Below are positions 1 through 5,336 of a DNA stretch of 5,655 nucleotides, piece after piece. Numbering within the stretch: position 1 is the stretch's first letter; each line of letters starts with the position of its first letter. The stretch comes from an uncultured delta proteobacterium (GTDB lineage Bacteria; Myxococcota_A; Polyangia; Polyangiales; Ga0077539). Below the pieces are notes generated by a model. That model was given only the letters and a program-made list of their open reading frames with translations. It made no database searches and was not told the origin of the DNA. The stretch spans positions 1 to 5,655 of the forward strand of contig CAISKJ010000289.1 of NCBI GenBank assembly GCA_903885885.1, read 5' to 3'. Made by a program: the position numbers and the translations under genes.

Positions 1-366
1 CCGCGCGCAGCACCGACGCCGCGCGCCCCCACCCCGACGCCGCCTCCGGCTCCGCGGGTCGTGGCCGCGCCGACGCCCGCGCCGCCGGCCCCATCGCCGC
101 CTTCCAACGACGACGGGATGACCCCCATGCAGCGCGCGCAGGCGTGCCGCACGAGCACGAGCGACGAGTCCGCGCGCAACACCTGTGTCATCAACGCGCT
201 CCGCGGCCGGGCCAACACCGACCGCGAGCTGGGCTACCTCGCGACCACGCAGCAGGCCGCGGGCCGCACGGCCGACGCCGTGCGCACGATGCGGATGTAC
301 ATCCAGCGGTATCCGCAGGGGCCGATGCTCGCGAACTTTCAGCGCTACATCGACTCGCACCAGTAG
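1..366 (+). CDS. C-terminal part of a proline-rich protein with a TPR-like tail (5' truncated)
   Basis: The frame is open from base 1 and ends at TAG 364-366, giving 121 residues. The true start lies left of the window; the GTG at 61 sits inside the Pro run and is not a likely start. Residues 1 to about 39 are a Pro/Ala/Thr linker typical of proteins that span the periplasm or cell wall. The rest looks folded, with cysteines at residues 49 and 62 and then a helix-turn-helix resembling one TPR unit (about residues 75-105: RELGYLATTQQAAGRTADAV, then an aromatic-rich second helix ending YIQRYPQG). This style is known from the C-termini of myxobacterial multidomain proteins, including kinase-like and TonB-like ones; which family this belongs to cannot be told here. 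The cysteines could form a disulfide, which would fit an extracytoplasmic location. No functional link to the ribosomal genes is visible. It occupies the place where infC is often found. Confidence 0.75.
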   Translation, partial: PRAAPTPRAPTPTPPPAPRVVAAPTPAPPAPSPPSNDDGMTPMQRAQACRTSTSDESARNTCVINALRGRANTDRELGYLATTQQAAGRTADAVRTMRMYIQRYPQGPMLANFQRYIDSHQ

Positions 367-391
367 ATGGGCGAGCGCCCCGTCGCGGTGC

Positions 392-420
392 TTGACATCG
401 CGGTGGGGCTCTGGCACTCC
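392..420 (+). promoter_or_regulatory. possible promoter upstream of rpmI (-35-like TTGACA)
   Basis: An exact TTGACA lies at 392-397, 26 nt after the stop of the preceding gene. At the usual 16-18 nt spacing only GC-rich hexamers occur (around 414-421), none close to TATAAT, so the -10 is weak. An overlapping TGGCAC at 412-417 recalls a sigma-54 -24 box, but the matching TTGC at -12 is missing. The position suits a start of the rpmI-rplT transcript, leaving a leader of about 120 nt that would include both hairpins. The call rests mainly on the -35 match. Confidence 0.3.
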
Positions 421-466
421 TCCCGACCCGCGCGAACATCGTCCCCACACGACCACATCGTGCACC

Positions 467-489
467 GCGCCGCGGATCGACCGCGGCGC
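467..489 (+). promoter_or_regulatory. leader hairpin 1 before rpmI (9-bp perfect stem)
   Basis: GCGCCGCGG at 467-475 is the exact reverse complement of CCGCGGCGC at 481-489, with the 5-nt loop ATCGA between. No run of T follows, so it is not a normal intrinsic terminator for the upstream gene. It lies about 57 nt before the rpmI start and one base from a second hairpin. In E. coli and Bacillus the rpmI-rplT mRNA leader folds into a mimic of the 23S rRNA site bound by L20 and is repressed by it. A comparable role here is inference. Confidence 0.5.
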
Positions 490-490
490 A

Positions 491-513
491 CTCCCGAAGA
501 TTCTCTTCGAGAG
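491..513 (+). promoter_or_regulatory. leader hairpin 2 before rpmI
   Basis: CGAAGA at 495-500 pairs with TCTTCG at 504-509 around a 3-nt loop (TTC). After one C/A mismatch (494/510) the stem continues as CTC 491-493 with GAG 511-513, giving nine base pairs in all. It is the same length (23 nt) as the neighbouring hairpin and begins one base after it, so the two could stack coaxially. An overlapping alternative, CTCT 503-506 with AGAG 510-513, is shorter. No T tract follows; the rpmI ribosome site begins about 20 nt further on. Confidence 0.5.
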
Positions 514-545
514 GGGCGCGCTCACCAACACAATAGGGAAAACCG

Positions 546-749
546 ATGCCCAAGATGAAGACCAACCGCGCCGCGGCCAAGCGTTTCACGCTTACCGGGA
601 CGGGCCGCGTCCGTTGTCCGTCGGGTGGCGCCAGCCACTTCATGAACGGAAAGAGTTCTCGCCGTCTGCGCCGTCTGCGCAAGAACGGCATGGTCGACAA
701 GGCGATGGAGAAGCGCGTGCAACGCCTTTTCCCCTATGGCCGTCCCTGA
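546..749 (+). CDS. rpmI: 50S ribosomal protein L35
   Basis: This 67-residue basic protein opens with the family hallmark MPKMKTNRAAAKRF and ends with the typical KRVQRLFPYG, at the usual length for L35 (about 64-67). L35 is a small protein of the large ribosomal subunit that binds 23S rRNA. The ATG is set by the conserved N-terminus; only a weak AGGGA (535-539) stands in front of it. The centre is unusual: after GTGRVR the sequence reads CPSGGASHFM (residues 24-33), where L35 normally has a lysine/arginine-rich stretch before the conserved His-Leu-Leu. The following KSSRRLRRLRK part is normal. rplT follows after 22 nt, so the two are almost certainly co-transcribed. infC, usually the preceding gene, is not here. 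Confidence 0.97.
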   Translation: MPKMKTNRAAAKRFTLTGTGRVRCPSGGASHFMNGKSSRRLRRLRKNGMVDKAMEKRVQRLFPYGRP

Positions 750-757
750 AATCTACC

Positions 758-761
758 GGAG
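758..761 (+). promoter_or_regulatory. ribosome binding site of rplT
   Basis: GGAG lies 10 nt before the ATG at 772, inside the short rpmI-rplT gap. It is noted because rplT has a recognisable Shine-Dalgarno site while pheS and pheT downstream have none. Confidence 0.55.
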
Positions 762-771
762 CTACTGACCC

Positions 772-1149
772 ATGCCGCGCGCAAAAACTGGTTTCAAGGG
801 CCGTCGTCGCAAGAACCGCCTCTTCCGTCACGCCCAGGGCTTCTCCAACGGCCGTGGCCGCCTCTTTGGCCCGATGGCCGAGGCGGTTCACAAGGCCTGG
901 TCGTACGCCTACGTGGGCCGCAAGCTCCGCAAGCGCGACTTCCGTCGCCTGTGGATCGCCCGCATCGGCGCCGCCGCGCGCTCGCTCGGCACGAACTACT
1001 CGCGCCTGGTGAACGCCCTCAAGACGGCCAACATCGGCATCGACCGCAAGATCCTCGCCGACCTCGCCGTGCGCGACTTCGCAGGCTTTCGCGCCGTGCT
1101 CGAGGCCGCCAACGTGAAGATCGTCGCGAACGAGTTCGCCCCGGTCTGA
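772..1149 (+). CDS. rplT: 50S ribosomal protein L20
   Basis: This 125-residue protein is an early assembly protein of the large subunit that binds 23S rRNA; in other bacteria it also represses its own operon by binding the mRNA leader. The N-terminal third is the long basic extension (MPRAKTGFKGRRRKNRLFRH, then GRGRLFGPMAEAV). The core signature follows: SYAYVGRKLRKRDFRRLWIARIGAAAR (about residues 43-69), then NYSRLVNALK and IDRKILADLAV. Family members are usually about 117-120 residues; the few extra here form a short C-terminal tail ending NEFAPV. The start fits the conserved N-terminus and a GGAG at 758-761. It lies 22 nt after rpmI, and a 185-nt gap separates it from pheS. No terminator with a T tract follows. 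Confidence 0.98.
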   Translation: MPRAKTGFKGRRRKNRLFRHAQGFSNGRGRLFGPMAEAVHKAWSYAYVGRKLRKRDFRRLWIARIGAAARSLGTNYSRLVNALKTANIGIDRKILADLAVRDFAGFRAVLEAANVKIVANEFAPV

Positions 1150-1291
1150 TCGCCTCTCCCTCCGCCTCGCCCCCCCCACACATCTCTATCGAAAGCGCTT
1201 CGCACGCCGCTCACCGGAGTGATCGAAGTGCCGCGCCCCCGCGCGTGACGCGCTCGCGGCGTACGTCGTCGCACGCAGGCCAAATGCTGCG

Positions 1292-1320
1292 TTGCCGCGG
1301 TACGTCATGATCCGTACACT
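1292..1320 (+). promoter_or_regulatory. putative pheS promoter
   Basis: TTGCCG (1292-1297, 4 of 6 to TTGACA) and TACACT (1315-1320, 4 of 6 to TATAAT) are exactly 17 nt apart. A start about 7 nt after the -10 would fall near 1327, only about 8 nt before the pheS ATG, making the mRNA nearly leaderless. An inverted repeat, GTACG 1300-1304 with CGTAC 1313-1317, lies in the spacer and runs into the -10 and could be an operator. The rest of the 1150-1334 gap shows only short GC-rich inverted repeats (for example GCGCG 1241-1245 with CGCGC 1249-1253), no T tract and no Phe-rich leader peptide. Confidence 0.4.
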
Positions 1321-1334
1321 CCGCGCCCCCGAAC

Positions 1335-2387
1335 ATGGCACAGGAAACACCGATTGAAGAGCTCGACGCGATCGCACGCGGCGTCGACGAGGCCTTCGCT
1401 GCTGCGCGCGACGACAACGAGCTGCGCCAGGTGACCGCGCGCTTCTCGGGCCGCGAGGGCTCGCTCACGCGGGTGATGAAGCGCATCCCCGAGCTCCCCG
1501 GCGCCGAGCGAAAGTCCTTCGGCCAGCGGGTCAACGAGGTGAAGGGCCGCGTCGAGCGCGCGCTCGCGACGGCCGCCGAGCGCCTGCGCAGCGAGGCCCG
1601 CGCGAAGGAGCTCGCGGGGCCCGCGATCGACATCACGCTGCCCGGTCGCCGCCCGCGCCTCGGGCGCGTGCACCCGATCATGCGCACGCTGCACGAGATC
1701 ATCGACGTGTTCTCGTCGCTGGGCTTCGACGTGGCCGAGGGCCCCGAGGTCGACCACGCGGAGAACAACTTCGACCGCCTGGGGTTCCCCCCCGACCACC
1801 CCGCGATGGACATGCACGACAGCTTCTTTCTGCCGTCGCGCACGCCGTCGGACCGTGTGCTGCTGCGCACGCACACGTCGACGGTGCAGGTGCGCGAGAT
1901 GCTGTCGCACCCGCCGCCCGTGCAGGTGGTGATGCCCGGCGCCGTGTTTCGCCGCGACGACGACGCGACGCACAGCCCGATGTTCTTTCAGCTCGAAGGG
2001 CTCATGGTCGACGAGGACATCACGCTCGCGCACCTGCGCGGCGTGCTCGAGGCCTTTCTGCACAGGCTCTTCGGCGCCAACGTGAAGACGCGCTTCCGCG
2101 CGAGCTACTTCCCCTTCGTGGAGCCCGGCGCAGAGATGGACGTCGAGTGCCTCATCTGCCACGGCCACAACCCCGCGTGCCGCGTGTGCAAGGGCACCAG
2201 CTGGCTCGAGATCCTGGGCTGCGGCATGGTGCACCCGGTGGTGTTCGAGAGCGTGGGCTACGACCCCGAGCGCTACAAGGGCTTCGCCTTCGGCATGGGC
2301 ATCGACCGCCTCACGATGCTCCGCTACGGCATCGGCGACATTCGCCACCTGTTCGAAAACGACGTCCGCTTCCTCGGCAGCCTCTGA
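1335..2387 (+). CDS. pheS: phenylalanyl-tRNA synthetase alpha subunit
   Basis: PheS is the catalytic subunit of the alpha2beta2 enzyme that joins phenylalanine to tRNA-Phe using ATP. The 350 residues show an N-terminal coiled-coil arm (about 1-95, rich in Glu/Arg/Ala) and then the class II aminoacylation core: GRRPRLGRVHPI entering the core, RTHTSTVQVR (178-187), FRRDDDATHSPMFFQLEG, FPFVEPGAEMDVEC, and motif 3 GFAFGMGIDRLTMLRYGIGD (from residue 316, motif arginine 325). Between 272 and 285 lies a CxxC-x6-CxxC cluster (C272, C275, C282, C285), followed by SWLEILGCGMVHP; similar cysteine knuckles occur in a subset of PheS proteins and may bind zinc. An in-frame TGA at 1308-1310, with no start codon between it and 1335, makes ATG 1335 the first possible start. 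No Shine-Dalgarno sequence precedes it. pheT follows after 22 nt. Confidence 0.98.
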   Translation: MAQETPIEELDAIARGVDEAFAAARDDNELRQVTARFSGREGSLTRVMKRIPELPGAERKSFGQRVNEVKGRVERALATAAERLRSEARAKELAGPAIDITLPGRRPRLGRVHPIMRTLHEIIDVFSSLGFDVAEGPEVDHAENNFDRLGFPPDHPAMDMHDSFFLPSRTPSDRVLLRTHTSTVQVREMLSHPPPVQVVMPGAVFRRDDDATHSPMFFQLEGLMVDEDITLAHLRGVLEAFLHRLFGANVKTRFRASYFPFVEPGAEMDVECLICHGHNPACRVCKGTSWLEILGCGMVHPVVFESVGYDPERYKGFAFGMGIDRLTMLRYGIGDIRHLFENDVRFLGSL

Positions 2388-2409
2388 CCCCGAACGCACC
2401 GGCACCACC

Positions 2410-4818
2410 ATGCGCATCTCGTATCACTGGCTCGTCACGCTGCTCGGCACCGACCCCGGCCTCGACCGCGTCGCTTCGAAGCTCACCCTCGCCGGCCTCG
2501 AGGTCGAGCACATCGAGCGCGCGGGCGACCACCTGCGCGACGTCGTCGTCGCCGCGGTGCTCTCGACGCGCCCGCACCCCACGAGCAAGAACCCGCTCAC
2601 CCTCGTGACCATCGACGCGGGCGAGGGGCCGCAAGAGGTCGTCTGCGGCGCCGCGAACGTGCCCCCGCCCGGCGGCCGCGTGGCCCTCGCGAAGCTCGGC
2701 GCCACGGTGTTCGACAAGCACGGCGCGCCCTTCACGCTCGAGGCGCGCCCCGTCGCGGGCGTGGTCTCCGCGGGCATGCTCTGCGCGGAAGATGAGCTCG
2801 GCCTCGGCAACGACCACGCGGGCATTCTCATTCTCGACGGAGCGCTCGAGCCGGGCACTCCCCTCGCGTCGCTGCCGGGCCTCGTCGATCAGATTCTCAC
2901 CCTCAACGTCACGCCCAACCGCGGCGACGCGCTCTCGCACTGGGGCATCGCGCGCGAGGTGGCGGCGCTCCTCGGCATCGCGTGGCGCGCGCCCGCGCCC
3001 GCCGCGCCCGCGCGCGTCTCCGACGTCGACGCGAGCGCGCTCGTGCGCGTCGAGTCGCGCGTCGGCGCCGACCGCTGCGAGCGCTACATGGCCGCCGTGG
3101 TGCAGGGCGTCACGCTGGGCCCTTCGCCCCTCGCGCTGCGCGCGCGGCTCACGCGCCTGGGCGTGCGCCCCATCAACAACGTGGTCGACGTGACCAACCT
3201 CGTGATGCTCGAGACGGGGCAGCCCCTGCACGCGTTCGACCGCGCCGAGCTCACGGGCGCTCAGATCGTGGTGCGCCAGGCCGCCGAGGGCGAAGCGCTG
3301 CTCACGCTCGACGGCGTGGCGCGCACCCTCTCGGCCGACGACCTGGTCATCGCCGACGCGGCGCGCCCCCTCGCGCTCGCGGGCGTGATGGGCGGCGAGC
3401 ACTCGGGCATTCAGCCCACCACGCGCGACGTGGTGATCGAGTGCGCGTGGTTCGAACCGCGCGGCGTCCGTCGCACCGCGCGGCGCTACGGCATGCACAC
3501 CGAGAGCTCGCACCGCTTCGAGCGGCGCACCGACCCGGCGGCCCTCGCGGCCTCGCTGGCGCTCGCGACGGCGATGATGGCCGACCTCGCCGGGGGCTCC
3601 GCCGCGCGGGGCGTGGTCGAGTGCTTCGGCGGCTTCTTCGAAGCGCGAGAGATCACGCTGCGGTCGGGCCAGACGGCGTCGCTCCTCGGCATCGAGATCG
3701 AGCGCGACGAAGAGGCGCGCATCCTCGCTTCGCTGGGCTTCGCGTCGAAGCCCTCGCACGCGGGGCTTACGGTGACGGTGCCCTCACACCGCGGCGACAT
3801 CGCGCGCGAGGTCGACCTCATCGAAGAGGTGGCGCGCGTGTGGGGCGTCGATCGCATCCCGTCGCGGCTGCCGCCGACGCGGGGCGCGCGCGCGGGCGCT
3901 ACGCGCGACTGGCGGCTGCGCCGCACGCTGCGCGAGGTGGTGTGCGCGCTCGGCTTCGACGAGGCGATTCACATGGTGTTCATCGCCCCGAAGGAGGTCG
4001 CCGCGATCGGTTACGACCCCGCCGCGGCCATCGCGCTGGCCAACCCGCTGAGCGAGGAGCGGTCGCTCCTGCGGCCGTCGCTCCTGGCGAAGCTGTGCGT
4101 GGCGGCGGCGACGGCGCGCAAGCGGGCCGAGCAGCGCGTGCGGCTCTTCGAACTGGGCAGCGTGTTCGCGCCCTCGGGCGAGGCGCTCCCCGTCGAGGAG
4201 ACGCGCCTCGGCTTCGTGATGGCGGGGCCCCGCGACACGTGGCTCGCGCGCCCCGACGACATCGATTTCTATGACCTCAAGGGCGCCGTCGAGGAGCTTG
4301 TCGAGCGCATGACCAACGCGCCCGCGAGCTTCGACCGCGAGGGCGAGGCGCCGTCGTGGGCGCACCCGCGCGCGTGGGCGAGGGTGGTCATCCACGGCCG
4401 CCCCGCGGGCGTGATCGCGGTGTCGCACCCCGACGTGGTCGAGCGCGCCGAGCTCGGCCGCCCTGTGGTGCTCGGCGAACTCGACGTGACCGCGCTGGGG
4501 ATCACCGCGCGGCCCCTCGCGGCGAAGGCCCCGTCGCGCTTCCCCGCGTCGCGCCGCGACGTCGCGCTGCTCGTGAGCCGCGCGGTGCCCGCGGGCGAGG
4601 TCCTCGCGCGGCTGCGGGCGCTCGCCGGGCCCCTGTGCGAGTCCGTGTCGCTCTTCGACCGCTACGCGGGCAGCGAGCTGCCCGAGGGCACGCACTCGCT
4701 CGCCTTCGCGCTCACGTTCCGCGCCGACGATCGCACGCTCCTCGACGCCGAGGTCGACGCGCTCATCGCCGAGGTGACGCGCGGCGCCCACGCGTCGTTC
4801 GGCGCCGCGCAGCGCTGA
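2410..4818 (+). CDS. pheT: phenylalanyl-tRNA synthetase beta subunit
   Basis: At 802 residues this is a full-length bacterial PheT, the subunit that recognises tRNA-Phe and edits mischarged Tyr-tRNA-Phe. Domains in order: N-terminal MRISYHWL segment (about 1-38); EMAP/OB-fold tRNA-binding domain (about 39-150) with VCGAANV (78-84) and GMLCAEDELG (122-131); TPNRGD (168-173); the B3/B4 editing region with PINNVVDVTN (254-263), GQPLHAFD (270-277), LAGVMGG (323-329) and ESSHRFERRTDP (365-376); B5 domain (about 415-485) with PSHRGDIAREVDLIEEVARV; the catalytic-like core; and the C-terminal ferredoxin-like anticodon-binding domain (about 708-802), opening PSRFPASRRDVALLV. No domain is missing. No Shine-Dalgarno motif is visible in the 22 nt after pheS, so coupling to pheS translation is likely. 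The long open frames on the opposite strand reflect GC-rich codon use. Confidence 0.98.
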   Translation: MRISYHWLVTLLGTDPGLDRVASKLTLAGLEVEHIERAGDHLRDVVVAAVLSTRPHPTSKNPLTLVTIDAGEGPQEVVCGAANVPPPGGRVALAKLGATVFDKHGAPFTLEARPVAGVVSAGMLCAEDELGLGNDHAGILILDGALEPGTPLASLPGLVDQILTLNVTPNRGDALSHWGIAREVAALLGIAWRAPAPAAPARVSDVDASALVRVESRVGADRCERYMAAVVQGVTLGPSPLALRARLTRLGVRPINNVVDVTNLVMLETGQPLHAFDRAELTGAQIVVRQAAEGEALLTLDGVARTLSADDLVIADAARPLALAGVMGGEHSGIQPTTRDVVIECAWFEPRGVRRTARRYGMHTESSHRFERRTDPAALAASLALATAMMADLAGGSAARGVVECFGGFFEAREITLRSGQTASLLGIEIERDEEARILASLGFASKPSHAGLTVTVPSHRGDIAREVDLIEEVARVWGVDRIPSRLPPTRGARAGATRDWRLRRTLREVVCALGFDEAIHMVFIAPKEVAAIGYDPAAAIALANPLSEERSLLRPSLLAKLCVAAATARKRAEQRVRLFELGSVFAPSGEALPVEETRLGFVMAGPRDTWLARPDDIDFYDLKGAVEELVERMTNAPASFDREGEAPSWAHPRAWARVVIHGRPAGVIAVSHPDVVERAELGRPVVLGELDVTALGITARPLAAKAPSRFPASRRDVALLVSRAVPAGEVLARLRALAGPLCESVSLFDRYAGSELPEGTHSLAFALTFRADDRTLLDAEVDALIAEVTRGAHASFGAAQR

Positions 4819-4871
4819 CGGGTCGCCTGCGCTGGAGCTCCACGCGCGAGCGATTGCATCGACGCGGTGGC

Positions 4872-4877
4872 TATGAT
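4872..4877 (+). promoter_or_regulatory. putative -10 element of an ihfA promoter
   Basis: TATGAT matches TATAAT in 5 of 6 positions and stands out in this GC-rich DNA, within the only AT-rich patch of the 81-nt pheT-ihfA gap (GGCTATGATTAT). The -35 region at normal spacing (around 4849-4854) is poor; TTGCAT at 4854-4859 is too close at 12 nt. A transcript starting near 4884 would have about 16 nt before the ihfA ATG and include its Shine-Dalgarno site. In E. coli ihfA also has its own promoter besides read-through from pheST, so an internal promoter is reasonable. Confidence 0.4.
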
Positions 4878-4889
4878 TATCTGCGCCGC

Positions 4890-4893
4890 GAGG
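4890..4893 (+). promoter_or_regulatory. ribosome binding site that fixes the ihfA start
   Basis: GAGG lies 6 nt before ATG 4900. It supports this start over the in-frame GTG 4867 and ATG 4873, which would add up to 11 poorly conserved residues (MAMIICAARRA) and have no such site in front. Confidence 0.6.
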
Positions 4894-4899
4894 CGGGCG

Positions 4900-5298
4900 A
4901 TGACGAAGGCCGAGATCATCGAGGCGATCTGCGAAAACGTCGGTGGCTTCTCGAAGCGCGAGGCCGCGCAGCTCGTCGACGCCGTGTTTGGCACGATGAA
5001 AGAGACGCTCGCCGCGGGCTACAAGATCAAGATCTCGGGCTTCGGAAACTTCGTCGTGCGCGACAAGCACGAGCGCCCCGGGCTCAACCCGCGCACGCGC
5101 GAGAAGATCACCCTCGCGCCGCGTCGGGTGGTGCGCTTCAAGCCCTCGCCGGTGCTCAAGGCCCGGGTGAATCGCCCGCCCGCGGGGCGTCGCTCGAGCT
5201 TTCCGCCGCCGCGGCGCCCGTCCGCGCTGCCCCCCGCGCTCATTCTTCCGAGCGCGTCGGCGGGTCTCGTCGCCGAGCACGATCCCTCGAAAGACTGA
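4900..5298 (+). CDS. ihfA: integration host factor alpha subunit with C-terminal extension
   Basis: IHF-alpha pairs with IHF-beta to bind specific DNA sites and bend them sharply, shaping the nucleoid and aiding transcription and recombination. Residues 1-91 are a clean HU/IHF fold: MTKAEIIEAICENVGGFSKR, the dimer helices, ISGFGNFVVR (45-54), the DNA-contacting arm with the intercalating Pro at 64, and RRVVRFKPSPVLKARVN. Alpha-type signs are the MTKAEI start, the DKHERPG arm and the place after pheT. E. coli IhfA is about 99 residues; this one has 132 owing to a tail (92-132) rich in Pro, Arg, Ser and Ala and probably disordered. In the arm, the usual GRNPxTGE reads GLNPRTRE, so an Arg is replaced by Leu62 and a Gly by Arg67. 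The start is chosen from family alignment and a GAGG at 4890-4893; the annotated frame could also begin at GTG 4867. Confidence 0.93.
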   Translation: MTKAEIIEAICENVGGFSKREAAQLVDAVFGTMKETLAAGYKIKISGFGNFVVRDKHERPGLNPRTREKITLAPRRVVRFKPSPVLKARVNRPPAGRRSSFPPPRRPSALPPALILPSASAGLVAEHDPSKD

Positions 5299-5318
5299 CG
5301 CCTCGCCCGCTGCACCGC

Positions 5319-5324
5319 GAGGAG
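5319..5324 (+). promoter_or_regulatory. ribosome binding site before the MerR-type gene
   Basis: GAGGAG is the strongest Shine-Dalgarno match in the window. It lies 12 nt before GTG 5337, somewhat long spacing. An in-frame TAG at 5331-5333 rules out any upstream start, so GTG 5337 is the first available. Confidence 0.5.
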
Positions 5325-5336
5325 CCCCGATAGGCC

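Noticed and set aside
1..120. Tandem repeat in the first gene
   Set aside because: The repeated CCGACGCC units are irregular and follow from Pro/Thr/Ala codons in a linker.
412..430. Sigma-54 promoter from TGGCAC
   Set aside because: The conserved GC of the -12 element is missing at the required spacing.
467..513. Intrinsic terminator of the upstream gene
   Set aside because: Neither hairpin is followed by a T-rich tract; the downstream bases are GGGGCGCGC.
367..558. 63-codon frame starting right after the first stop and overlapping the rpmI start
   Set aside because: No ribosome site, no family resemblance, and it runs through both hairpins; the RNA structure explains the region better.
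1284..1310. Eight-codon mini-ORF (MLRCRGTS) before pheS as an attenuation leader peptide
   Set aside because: It has no Phe codon, no clear ribosome site, and no terminator/antiterminator pair follows.
2311..3759. Open frame of 482 codons on the minus strand
   Set aside because: It lies opposite pheS and pheT, is made up of Arg, Ala, Glu, His and Gly runs, and shows no recognisable domain; it is a shadow of GC-rich codon use.
5020..5040. IHF binding site for autoregulation (ATCAA core)
   Set aside because: The TTR half at the fixed spacing is missing, and the match lies inside the ihfA coding sequence.
3784..5280. Open frame of 498 codons on the minus strand
   Set aside because: It spans pheT, the gap and ihfA in antisense, has low-complexity Arg/Ala composition and no family signature.
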